DNA from: Megalobrama amblycephala
Taxonomy: Eukaryota; Chordata; Actinopteri; Cypriniformes; Xenocyprididae
Assembly: GCF_018812025.1 (NCBI RefSeq)
Contig: NC_063066.1
Location: 11,393,382 to 11,457,381 of the forward strand
DNA: 64,000 nucleotides
Reading direction: 5' to 3'
Each line of letters begins with the position of its first letter. Positions within the stretch are counted from its first letter, which is position 1. This document shows positions 23,615-33,892 of this stretch, in pieces. Made by a program: the position numbers and the translations under genes. The notes beneath the pieces were generated by a model. It searched no databases, was not told where the DNA came from, and saw only the letters and a list, made by a program, of their open reading frames with translations.

Positions 23615-24249
23615 CAATTAACACATTTCCTCCCTACATTCCCATACAAATACAGATACACTCCATATACACAATGTAATCAGCTTAATCATACTCACTT
23701 CTAGAAGTGTAGGCACTTTATTAAAAATTCTATCTCATCTCTACCTGCCTCCTCAGACAGCACAAACCATAAGTCAATAAGTGTTTGCTAGAGCAGTATT
23801 TAAAAGTGTGCCAGGATGTTGTTAATGATGAAGAGAATGATGACTGTTTGAGGTGTCTGTCAGGAGCGTGTGTGTGGCATCCCGAGCGACTCGTCAGGCT
23901 GAGAGGTGTGAATGCTGGATGACTGTGCTGTGACAGCCAGTGTCAGAGGCGGTGACGGCAGTTCCCGCCGCTTCTTCCTGTACCCTGACGAAAAACACAG
24001 AGAGAGCTCCATTTCACACCATACAGCAATGATGATGGATAGTAGAGGGGACATTTATCACCTGACCGCTCTTGATATACTTATAATATCACTAAGAAAA
24101 ACTTCTAGAGTCTTCATTGTACATACTTCTCATTTCACATGCTTCTTCTGGATGCCTATATAGTAAGGAAGTAGGCATATTTAGACATATGTCTTATTTA
24201 AATGTCTTCGGCAGAATTCCCCAGATGTTCCTCAAAAATCCGTGAAGAC
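23615..24249. other. Non-coding stretch, no gene seen
   Basis: Begins with the right target duplication of the hAT element (23615-23622). Frames at 23860-24163 on both strands have no recognisable domain. Confidence 0.4.
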
Positions 24250-24362
24250 ATAATGGAAAAAGTACACATGATAATCTCCAAGGATTGTTCATTGTGAGCA
24301 TCAAACCAGCAAACTTCTGGTTATCATTCTTTAGCCTTAACCACTACCGCAACACCACCAAA
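24250..24362 (-). mobile_element. Degenerate tRNA-derived SINE, minus strand
   Basis: Read on the minus strand from 24362: GGTGGTGTTGCGGTAGTGG and TTAAGGCT form an A-box-like region. GATAACCAGAAGTTTGCTGG and TTTGATGCTC then form a B-box-like region with GGTTTGATGCTC in place of GGTTCGANTCC. This is the layout of a widespread fish tRNA-type SINE (from memory). The decayed B-box implies no transcription. The 3' boundary is not defined. Confidence 0.5.
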
Positions 24363-25235
24363 CGAACAGGAAGAGAGGAAACTCATAATAAACACAAGCT
24401 AAAATTTATTACAGATGCACAATATACTAACTGTCATACTGACATGACATCTGTTTGTACATGAACAGTAAACACGAATGCCTGCACTGGCACAAAGCGC
24501 CGCCGACAGCAGAAGTACAGCTTTGTTTTTCTTACAGCGCATCTTCCTGCTCCTTTAATCTCTTTTTTATTTACTTGACTTTTACAAAGTATGAGTTATT
24601 ATCGGACTTTGACAATCAATCCCACTCATCTGAGATACAAAAATAGCAGAACAAAGTATAGCTGTGAGCTGAAGGAGCCCAAGTAATTAATTAAAAGAGA
24701 AGCCGTCAATATACAGGCAATTACAACTGCAGTCCATGATCAAAGCCGCCCATGACTGCATACCCTCCTCAACTCTGTTTTCAAAATCATTAACAAATAA
24801 CTTGTAAACATGTCATCTCTATCATTTCAAATACTCAAGTCCTTTGATGGGACTGCTGGTCGTAATTTAAGGACATGCAGGCATTAATATGAGCACACAT
24901 TCTGTTCTCCGTCTTCAAACCCAGTCCGTCACGCGGCAGTTTGCGTGTTTTATTATTTCTTTACTTGTCAGGATTTCGAATGCTTTAAGTGCAGATATGA
25001 ACCCTCCTCATTTATTTGAGTGCTCTTTGTTTATTTCTGTCAAACTGTTTCTTGTACTTATGATATACAATACTATAATGTAAATAGCATAAAGCTAATT
25101 CAATGAGGCAGCGTATTTTTATTATTTAAACAGCCTTCACAAATCAAAAAGGAAAACACAGGACTACTTAGTAGCTTTCTTACAATTTAATGTGATGTGA
25201 CGTCCTGTAATAGGACAAATTGCGCTTGCTTTTCT
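24363..25235. other. Non-coding stretch with a candidate regulatory segment
   Basis: 24660-24790 is repeat-free and contains AAGTAATTAATTAAAAG and a TCF/LEF-type GATCAAAG (about 24739-24746). It is a candidate conserved non-coding element. No gene seen. Confidence 0.4.
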
Positions 25236-25236
25236 T

Positions 25237-25315
<79 letters not shown>
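25236..25315. repeat. (TA)n microsatellite
   Basis: An 80-bp nearly pure TA array with one AA step near 25250. Self-complementary and able to form a cruciform. The IYIY frames on both strands are artefacts. Confidence 0.95.
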
Positions 25316-25317
<2 letters not shown>

Positions 25318-26484
25318 CATGGTTTCCACAAAAACATTAAACAGCACAACTGTCTTCAACATAATAAGAAGAAATGTTTCTAGAGCACCAAATCAACTTT
25401 GTGAACATAAGAGAATTCTTTCAAAAACATAAAAAATGTTGTTCATTCTTAATATCTTTCTTCTCATGCAAATGTGTGTTATTTTAAAGATAATAGATAA
25501 TTTTAGTAGGAAAACAAGAATGGAAAAAATATAGTAGTGGTGGTGTCTTTTGTCTTTGGTAGCATTTAGTGTTAGTGTTTGAGAACCTGTGTCTTAGTTT
25601 CTGCTGGGGATGATGGTCGAGCTGCTCTCTGGTTCTGCTGTTTCCTGGACAGAAACATTCCAGCTCTCCGCACATTTGCTTTCCATTAGCATTGGCCTGT
25701 AAAGCACAAACTCACACCAGTTCCCACAATTTCCTCAGAACGACTGAAACAGTTTCTGCATGGCAAATGCAGAGAACAGCAGAGACAACTTATGATGGCA
25801 TCTCAACACCTTTCGTATCTCTGCTCTGGAGATCCTTTACCGTGACAACGTGTTTACCTAGATATATGCTTACTAGTTCAGATGTCCTCTGGGACTTTGG
25901 AGACAGAGACAAATATGTGAAGAAGATAAAAAGAACAACAGATCTCTCTTCATCCAGAACTGCTATTGCTTTTTTTGTAAATGTGGCTGTCATGATTACG
26001 AACAGCTTAAAAATACAGTACAATACCTTTATGATGGAGTTCACAAAGATGGGGCGGTAATTACAGTGTGTGTGTGTGTGTGTTGTATTTTGAGACTTAA
26101 AGAGATCTTGTGTGACTGAAAGGTGTCGTGAAGGGGTGTGGGAGGTGAGGAGTTGTCATTCAGCCCCTGAGGAATCGAGAAAAAAGATTGTGGGAAGGAA
26201 ACAGAGAGAGAGAGAGATAGAGAGAGGGGTTCAAGGAAAGTTAGGAGGTGTGTTTGCTCCGGTGTGTAATGAGAGCTCAGAAGCCAGTGCGTGTTCCTCC
26301 TACGAATATTCACTGAACCTTTCATCAAAGCGCCATCCATTCGCCATCTTTCACAACCTCCTCCACAGTGCGCACACACAATCCGTACACATGCATACAT
26401 ACAGAGAGGTGCAAAGTAGTGAAAATGCTTCTCTTTTTGTACAAATGTGTTTAAGTGATCAATCTGATCTTTTAAGTGAATCAA
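25316..26484. other. Non-coding stretch, no gene seen
   Basis: It contains (GT)n at about 26066-26083 and a GA-rich tract at about 26201-26227. The overlapping frames at 26041-26547 (minus, 168 codons) and 26112-26501 (plus) are low-complexity Ser/Leu/His-rich or Arg/Glu-rich translations of these simple repeats, with no domain. Confidence 0.45.
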
Positions 26485-26541
26485 AAGAACAACCTGTGTA
26501 GTTTGATTCCTGAACAAATGACCCTTATGAGCTGGTTCTTT
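26485..26541 (+). repeat. Single unit of the 74-bp dispersed minisatellite
   Basis: GAACAACCTGTGTAGTTTGA followed by CCTGAACAAATGACCC and a GAGCTGGTTCTTT tail matches the unit repeated three times at 39890-40141. The array family is therefore dispersed. Confidence 0.55.
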
Positions 26542-26544
26542 ATA

Positions 26545-26885
26545 CACTACTGTTTAAAAGTTTGGGGTTAGTGAGTTTTTTTGTTACGTTTTTGAAAAGT
26601 TTCTTATGCTCACAATTTATTTGATAAAAAAATACAGTAAAAACTGCAATATTAATTGTTTTCTATTTGAATATATTTTAAAATTTTATTTATTCCTGTT
26701 ATGACAAAGCTGAATTTTCAGCATCATTACTCCATCATTACTTCAGTGTCACATGATCCTTCAGAAGTAATTCTAATATGCTGATCTGGTGCTCAACAAA
26801 CATTTCTTTTTGTTATTAATGTTGAAAATAGTTGTGCTGCTTAGTATTTTTATGTAAACCATGATGCATTTTCTTTAAACGTATT
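26545..26885 (+). repeat. Family A repeat, nearly complete 5' part
   Basis: It starts ACACTACTGTTTAAAAGTTT then GGGGTTAGTGAG. TTCTTATGCTCACAATTTAT, ATTTATTCCTGTTATGACAA, TTTTCAGCATCATTACTCC, GTCACATGATCCTTCAGAAG and TTCTAATATGCTGATCTGG follow. It ends within AAACCATGATGCATTTTCTT. It is one of the best-preserved copies here. Confidence 0.85.
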
Positions 26886-27471
26886 TATATTCATATTCCA
26901 TTATATTCATTACAGTTCGCGTCACATTTGCATATCGCAAACACACATGCGCTCAATGCCCAAACTGACATTTTAAGGCCCGTGGTGCACATGCTTACTC
27001 CAACAATGGTCGTCTGAAGAAGGGGTCACTATGTGTCAAGGAGGCATGCGTGGCATGGTGCTCCTTATTTATTCTCCCTGTTCGCCACAAAGTCGTCACA
27101 AAGCATCCCATAATGGCGGCTGTGGGGCTGCATTTTAATGAGCCTTTATATGAGAGGTCTGCCTCACAACGAGCTTGTCTTACACAGGTCAGAGGTTGTG
27201 ACCCCTAACACAACGTGTGTTTACCAGCAGGCATCAGTGCAGGCTTTTGAGTGGAGCTGAGATTATCATTGGCTGTGGTTGATTTAAAGCCACACTGTCA
27301 CAGATATCCCCCCTCACAGTTATTCCATATGGTGACTTCAATGTTTAAGGGCAACAGTCAAGACCTGAATGACATACCACAGAGAAAACGCAGATTGGAG
27401 GAAGAAACCAACATTTTAAATTAGAGTTGTCACATTTTGTTTCTTCCTGTGCAACATCCATATGTTTGAAG
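26886..27471. promoter_or_regulatory. Repeat-free stretch, candidate conserved non-coding element
   Basis: 26930-27260 is GC-balanced with CATTTGCATATCGC (octamer-like), CCCATAATGGCGGC and CATTTTAATGAGCC motifs and no repeat signature. Candidate regulatory element; conservation untested. Confidence 0.25.
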
Positions 27472-27615
27472 CAGTGTTATTTTAGTATCATTGATGTACT
27501 ATAATAAATTTTTTGAATTAGATTTTATATTTATATTTTAATTTGAGTTAGTTTAATATTAATTAAATAGTTAGTTAGATAATATTAACAAATAGCCAAA
27601 TAGCATTTTAGGTAT
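27472..27615 (+). repeat. Family C AT-rich repeat
   Basis: Begins CAGTGTTATTTTAGTATCAT and continues through AT-rich TTAGTTTAATATTAATTAAA. An inverted relative lies at 29705-29918. Common cyprinid type (from memory). Confidence 0.55.
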
Positions 27616-28839
27616 TATTTTAGCAAACGCATACTTAGGTCTGGCTCCATTTTGGTATGTACCCTGTCTACTTTTCAAGATCAAATCAATTCCCAACTAA
27701 GTTCTCAATATTCATTTTCTTCCTCTATAAATATCCTGTTTCACCTAGAAAAAAAAAATCACTTTACACAAGCAAAATGTGTTGATAATGCTGTTTCTTT
27801 GACTTGAAATCTTCATGTTGACATCCCAGCATCCTGGGTTTAAGCTTGCCTCCTATAAAAGTGCTGTAGCGGAATCACAGTATCTGATTAGGCTTTTACA
27901 GCTCTCTGGCTCTATATCACCTGCACCCAGCATGCATTGCTTCAGCTTTACTGAGGCTGTTTGCATACAGCAGCACAGATCAATAGCAAGAAATCAAAAT
28001 CCTTGCTGCTATACAGCTCCACGAAGGGTCTTGTAAGTGTGTGTGCATGTGTCTAGAGCTTCCTTACGGCGTATAATGTGCCCTCCGTGTAACTCCTCCT
28101 TTTCTCGTACAAACAACACACACTTAATCAGAGCAGACGATTTTCTTTTGGTCCTGCAGTGTGGTCTGTGTGTGTGTGTCTGTGTGTGTGTTTTTGCCAG
28201 TGCATTGTTGTGCCCACATGATAATTGAATGTGCGCTCAGGCAGCATCCGTGCTAGCGTTCCAGCTCACACTTTAATTAGTTTAGCTTTGTGTCTGCCGA
28301 CTCGGCCATCAGTCGCCAATCAATAGCACTCCGGAGAACAGAAGGGCTCTATTGGAAACAGATACGTAAGCTTTGTAGATAGCACTGCTCATGCACCCGC
28401 TCCACATACCTCAGACGGCTTTAAATGTGTCCGATGTTAGAGTGAACATGCTTAATTGTACAGATAAATGAAGCCCCTGAACCTGCTTTTATGTATGTGA
28501 GTGTGTTTGCATGAGTAAGAGAGGTGTGCTTGGTTATTGCTGTTCGGTTATTGCTTCGCTAAAAAAAAAAAAAAATGAGCGGTGAGCCGCGGCTCTATCG
28601 GAATTCAATGGCTGCTTTGTTTAAACCTACTCATTCTCCATTCTTCACCTTTATGAGTTTTCCCTTCCTCTAATCCCATTCACTTTCACTATGGCTCACT
28701 TTGCCCCAAACTTACTTAAACACAGGCCTAAATATCAACAAATTAGATTTTCACCAGTAGCATTTAAAGCAAATGTGTTGAAATAAGTTCAGTCCTTTTT
28801 GCTGCGAGGAGCCATTCCGGCTGTTATTGAATAAAAACG
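27616..28839. other. Non-coding stretch, no gene seen
   Basis: Contains a short (GT)n at about 28164-28190 and an A run at 28561-28575. Moderately GC-balanced from 27830 on; no exon identified. Confidence 0.4.
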
Positions 28840-29350
28840 CATTGTGCGGGCAAAACAATTATGCACTTTACCGTCGAATCGCAGAAACGATTTCAGAGTG
28901 CTCGCCCATTCATCATATTTACGCAATTTAATAATTTCAGATTTTTACAGTGTATTATGGGTGCAGTTAAAAGCGAGAGAGGAGGAGGTAATTGTAAAGC
29001 CTGTCAGCATTAGTTAAGTGTGTGTAATGGCTGGGTATCACACACTAAATGGCAGTTGTAATATTTAGATCCTCTGCTCATTACCTCCCGATCTGCCTCC
29101 TGTGACCCGCAGCACCGGGCCTGCGCTCTCTCTAATGAGGGATGGAAATTACCGCTTCAAGAAATGAAACACAATTTATTTAGAGGAAGATGCAGCGCAC
29201 AATAAAATTACCACAAACAACTCTGAAAAATCGGCCCAATAACGCCGGCTTGTGTTTATTACGTCGGAAAAGCCCAAAAAGTTCTTATTAGAAGTTAATG
29301 GAGATAAAAGGAAAGCGAATTTTAGAGTTTAATTGCATTAACACGTTTAA
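28840..29350. promoter_or_regulatory. Long candidate conserved non-coding element
   Basis: About 500 bp without repeat signature. It contains ACGCAATTTAATAATTTC, GGTAATTGTAAAGCC, CTAATGAGGG, GGAAATTACCGC, AACACAATTTATTT and GAGTTTAATTGCATTAAC, a high density of homeodomain/POU-like motifs in sequence of balanced composition. This is typical of vertebrate developmental enhancers. No frame of note runs through it. Confidence 0.35.
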
Positions 29351-29704
29351 AATTTAGAACATGTTTGTGCACAATATCTCAGAGCTATTTTATATTAAAA
29401 CTCTCTCAACAGAGAGTGTGGACGATACAGAGTGGTTAAGTGCTTCCTGTGAGCTGGCGTGCTCATTGGCTCTCTCAAAAAACGGTGATGTCAGGGGTCA
29501 CTTCACAAGTCTGTTCCTTCTTTCACTGCCTTTAAAGATGACTTGAAATCTAAATGTTTTGAGGTTTTAGATCAGGTCTGTTGGCTTTGAGACCATCTAT
29601 ATGTTTGTGCACTTGACAAAATTAATGTTTAAAAACAGACCAAAATTCTTAATAGCTCTTTTTGCCCTACGCAGTTCTTTTGTCCAATAAAATGCTGTCT
29701 AAAA
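29351..29704. other. Non-coding stretch, no gene seen
   Basis: Unique sequence. The small frame at 29361-29546 has no features. Confidence 0.4.
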
Positions 29705-29918
29705 TGTTGTCTTAGCAAATGAAATACTTAAAACTGAAATAAAAACAAATTAAAGCTAGAAATAGAATATAATATAATATAAAAATGGCAAAAGCACATA
29801 ACAAAATTACTAAAACTTAAACTAAAATTAAAAACTGAAAATATAAAATTAATAGCTAATTCAAAAACAAAAATACTATACTATAATATAGTATCTAAAT
29901 AATCCTAAAATAACATTG
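29705..29918 (-). repeat. Family C repeat, inverted
   Basis: Reads on the minus strand as TGTTATTTTAGGATTATTT followed by AT-rich sequence, the inverse of 27472-27615. The plus strand shows AACTGAAATAAAAACAAATT and AAAGCTAGAAATAG, as in the abundant cyprinid family (from memory). Confidence 0.6.
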
Positions 29919-29964
29919 ATTTAACTAACCAAGCTTGACAAGCAAGTAGCAAATCATGATACGC

Positions 29965-29990
29965 AAGTGTGTTTTTTTCAGGTGAGCTTA
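29965..29990 (+). promoter_or_regulatory. Weak juxtaposed splice-site pair (possible recursive site)
   Basis: TGTGTTTTTTTCAG (ending 29981) is followed immediately by GTGAGC (29982-29987): a 3' splice site abutting a 5' splice site with no exon between. The pyrimidine tract is short, so this is weaker than the pair at 46664/46665 on the same strand. Confidence 0.25.
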
Positions 29991-30371
29991 CTGTTTAAAT
30001 CGGAAACATGGTGGAATGGTTCACCAAACCATTTCATGTGGTCTTTAAACAGTGATCACAGTGATAAAGTTATTATTAACACACGTAATTGCTCACAACC
30101 CACATCTGGCAGCTGTGTTTTTCATTAGACCATCTTCCACCAGCAACAAACCATCTACCAGTAGTCATACCAGCTAAAGGTGGTCATGCATGGGTTTTTT
30201 TTTTGGAACATGGTAGCTGGTCAACTAGTTAATTACCATCTTAGCCATGCTGCCATGTTCAAAAACAGATCCACTCCATCAGCCAAACATAAACACACAC
30301 ACTTCTCCTAGCACAAGTGCCACTTGAGATTTCTATAGAGAAATCTGACTTCTAACAACTAGTCTGAAGGC
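29991..30371. repeat. Non-coding stretch containing CCAGC/GCTGG repeat (30120-30275)
   Basis: ACCATCTTCCACCAGC, ACCATCTACCAGTAGTCATA, GTAGCTGGTCAACTAG and TTAGCCATGCTGCCATG form a degenerate CCAGC/GCTGG-rich palindromic repeat related to 10190-10330. The rest is unique. Confidence 0.45.
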
Positions 30372-30414
30372 GGGAGGGAGGTATGGGAGGGGAAAGAGGG
30401 GGGAAAGAGGGGGG
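30372..30414 (+). other. G-quadruplex-prone tract
   Basis: Six G runs of 3 to 6 bases separated by loops of one to six bases on the plus strand. This meets the usual four-run G4 definition several times over. Confidence 0.7.
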
Positions 30415-31548
30415 AAAAAGTCCCGAAAAACAAAAGGAGAGGGTGTGAGAGTGCTGAAAACGGCCCTGAGTGTTTGCATGGAGAATTCCAGCAGCCACTC
30501 GTTTCAACACAATGGCAAAACAGACTATAAAAGATGGAAACGCCGCTTATGAGAAAATAAGCAGAGGAATAAGGTATTATCTTCTTTTCCCGAAGCAAAT
30601 ATAATAGTGGCGCTCCCGTACCATTGTGTGCGTGCTGCGAGGATCTAAGTTAAGCCATGACTCCTCTCCACCCCGATGCTCTCCACACCCTAATGTCGGA
30701 AATAAGCGGAGCCTCAGAGATTCATTAGAAAATTGAATGGAATCAAGAGAGTCTGAGGGCTGAAAAACATCCCCTTAATAAGACGGCTGGTAACATAAAA
30801 GCAGCTCTCAGCCAAGGTCCTTTATTTTCAAAAACCAGTGGAGCCTTTGAAGAGGGCTTAAGAACAGAGCGGAGGAAGAGATGAAGAGAGTGCAACGGAG
30901 GGATATCCTTGGAGAACTATTCCTGTCCCATGAGGGAAGTGATGGAAGCATGGATGTATGCATGTTTGTAGTGCAGTCTCAGCAAGCTTGTCAGCCCGTG
31001 TGTGTTTGTGTGTGTGTGTGAACATCTACAGCGTGCTGGAGCATGTGCACCTGTCACACTAGATGGCACACGTGTAGCTGTGAGTGCTGAAGGTGAGGTG
31101 TGTTCAACGCTTATGTGTGCAGGTACTGTACGTGTGTGTGTGTGTGATTAATCTTGTACTGGCTCTTTTGTCTGTCTGGCTCATGGCTCAGCTCAGCTGA
31201 AGTCTCTCGTCTCATTCATATTTGATAGACATGCCCAGACCTAATCTGATAAAGTGCACTTCAGCCTTGGTGTCTTCTGATGAACTTCTAAGTGGGAAGT
31301 GCAAAAGTGTGTGCACGTATGTGTGTTTATGATGAGCGTATGTGTGTGTGGGAGAGGGAGGGTTTTGGGGGGATGGGTAGAGGATGGATTGGGGCTAAAT
31401 CGATGTTGATTTATAATTTACTATTGCAAGAACCTATCACTGTATGTGAAGCCTGTATCCAGCCTCATCTATATTACATTAGGACAGAAGCTCTTGCTCG
31501 GCACTGGACAACAGACCTTGTGGTGTGGAAGGGGGGCTGGTCGATCCA
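30415..31548. other. Non-coding stretch with a candidate regulatory segment
   Basis: 30610-30850 is repeat-free with TTCATTAGAAAATTGAATGG, CCTTAATAAGACGG and CCTTTATTTTC motifs, and is a candidate conserved non-coding element. GT-rich tracts occur at about 30998-31020 and 31130-31147. The frame at 31292-31699 ends in a (CA)n-encoded His/Thr tract and is not a gene. Confidence 0.4.
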
Positions 31549-31549
31549 T

Positions 31550-31585
<36 letters not shown>

Positions 31586-31590
31586 ACACA
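31549..31590. repeat. (CA)n microsatellite
   Basis: A CA array with two CG interruptions near 31576 and 31582. Confidence 0.95.
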
Positions 31591-31739
31591 GACTGTAACA
31601 GCAGGGCCTTCAGGAAGACACATACACTTTCACTTTGAGAAGCTGACAGGCTCCCTCAGATTTTTGAGCCAAGTGGATTTTGAATGCAACTTCCCATAAC
31701 AGTGTTTGTATAGAGCTATTCAAGTCATCTGGTAAAATT

Positions 31740-31812
31740 GTTTATATATAATATATATCGCAGAAAAACAGAATATTGCAATGTCAGTTTTTCCAATATT
31801 GTGCAGCCATAA
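31740..31812. repeat. hAT-like terminal fragment
   Basis: ATATATCGCAGAAAAACAG, then ATTGCAATGTCAGTTTTTCC and AATATTGTGCAGCC match, from memory, the terminus of a fish hAT family (complement GGCTGCACAATATTGG). Only one end is seen. Confidence 0.5.
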
Positions 31813-33732
31813 TTGTGGGGACAAAAAGAAAAAATCGCAGATTTATGTTTGAATTTGGTCTGTCCAATATAATCGCACCTCTCATAGATCATTTGCTTTA
31901 AAATGAAGAAAATATTCTCAGTCTTATGTTACTCCACTTTTTTCCTGTGAAACACAAAAAGTGTTTAGCAAAATTAGCAAAATAGTTCGCAAAATGCCAA
32001 AGCCGCTCTTTTATATACAATAAAAATGCATAACTGGCTGTCAAGATCAGTTTTAATTTTGCTTTGTGTATTAAAAACAACCATGTGAGCCCTAAAATAA
32101 AGTAAGAAAAAAAATAAAAAAGTAACCATGGTACGTTCAAAAAATGCATCGTTTACTGAATTGAAAAAAAGTTTTAATGAGGCTTGTTTTTGTCTTGTAA
32201 TTATTTGGAATGTGACAGTACTTCTGCTGCATATGGTGTTGATAGCCAACAAAAAGCTGTCTTTAGTCATCTATATCATGCTTCTGTAAAAAAAAGCATT
32301 GCATTATGTGTGCTACCGCTTTCTGCACTTTACCTATATTTTGTGTTGTTTGCCTCTAATTGGTATTAGCAATGCTTTGCAGTCTTTATGCTGCTGCATT
32401 AAAACCTTTATTATGCATAATAACTTACATTTAGAAATACAATTCAGCTACACGTCTTACTAACAAATGCAAATTCATAAAAAAAGAGTGAATTAAAGAA
32501 TCATCAAAGCATTTCATTTTGAAAATATTTCTTTTTTTCATTAAACAGAAAACATTCCTGTTCTATTGCTGTCATATTTTTGACAGGATGAGTATGTATA
32601 TTGGGTTTATGAGAAAATGCTGTCATCTGTCTGCTTTATTAACAATCATAGATTACTCCTTAGGCACACAACAAAGACCCTTTCTCTGTCTCCCTCTCTC
32701 CCTCTCTTTCATACAGTCTTTCTCTGTTTTTCGGTGTAGTATTGATGAGGGAGGAGGCAGTGGTTGTCAGGACTTTGCTGACTGGGTGAACAGCAGGCAT
32801 ATGGAGAGGTCAGGCAGGGCACCACAAGACCCCTCTGTCTGCTCTGGCCAAACTGCTACACCCCACTGAAAGAAAATCAATCCCATCATACCACAGACAC
32901 ATATTCCCCTCCCCTTCTCCTCTCTTCCTTGTGTTCCTCACCTCTGTTTTATCCGCAAACACACACAAAACCTTTAAAAGATGTTGTTACTGGGCTCCTC
33001 TTTATTAAGTCTACACTCTTCACCTTATCTCATGCGTTCTTTTTTAAAAGCTATGTGACTCACATTATGAAGTGAGTGTGTGTTTTTAAATGCTGTATGC
33101 ATGGAACCTGAGTTTTTTGTCTTTTTTTTGTTCTCTTTGATTAAGTCTGGCGAATATATACACCACGGTTTTATGTATTAAAGTTGAATTCAAGTACATA
33201 CTGAACTGGACACAAAACTTCATGTTTTGATGTTTACAGTTTGGTTTTAAATGAAACACATGCAAACTTGCTCTTCGGTGTGACTATCAGCCCCTGGGGT
33301 TATACGTGTTGTCATGGCGACTTGCAGCCAGCCAAAAAAAGGGGGTAATTAGTGTCGGAACAGTTAATTGGTTTGCGGCAGTAATTAACACAGGTGAGGT
33401 TAATTAGTTCCCATGAAACCAGTCAGTCTCTGCAGCACACACAAGGGAAAACAGCAGAGGAAAAAAACATACACGTTTACACGCCTTTACTTTATTACTT
33501 CTGAAAGTTGGGGAGGATTTTAATATGCATGGTAAGGTCCCCTGTGAGAGGACGCAAGGAGAAATTCAGCCTCATTAATGGAAGCGGGACAAACCTGAGC
33601 GAGATGCTGTCTCTATCAATAAGACATAGATAATTCCACACATACACTGTGGCTCGGTCTGGCCGAGGCACACATGAACATGCCAAGTGCCAAACAAAAT
33701 ATCATGCTGTTTGTGTCCAGCACATCTGCTTC
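31813..33732. other. Non-coding stretch, AT-rich then balanced
   Basis: 31813-32600 is AT-rich and may contain the interior of the element ending at 31812. 32600-33280 is unique. Frames at 31898-32270 (minus) and 32519-32869 (plus) have no recognised domain. The candidate regulatory segment at 33290-33425 is listed separately. Confidence 0.4.
33290..33425. promoter_or_regulatory. Candidate conserved non-coding element
   Basis: In about 135 bp this repeat-free segment has GGTAATTAGTG, CAGTTAATTGG, a RUNX-like TTTGCGGC, CAGTAATTAACAC, an E-box CAGGTG and GGTTAATTAG. The density of homeodomain-type sites is the highest outside AT-rich repeats in this window. Confidence 0.4.

Positions 33733-33892
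<160 letters not shown>

Noticed and set aside
26041..26547. 168-codon minus-strand open frame, the longest in the window
   Set aside because: Its translation is dominated by GA/GT simple repeats (Ser-Leu and Thr-His runs), and it overlaps a minisatellite unit.
27737..27760. Minus-strand TTTTTTCTAG/GTGAAA juxtaposition
   Set aside because: The donor GTGAAA is poor, and the pyrimidine tract is only an A-run on the other strand.
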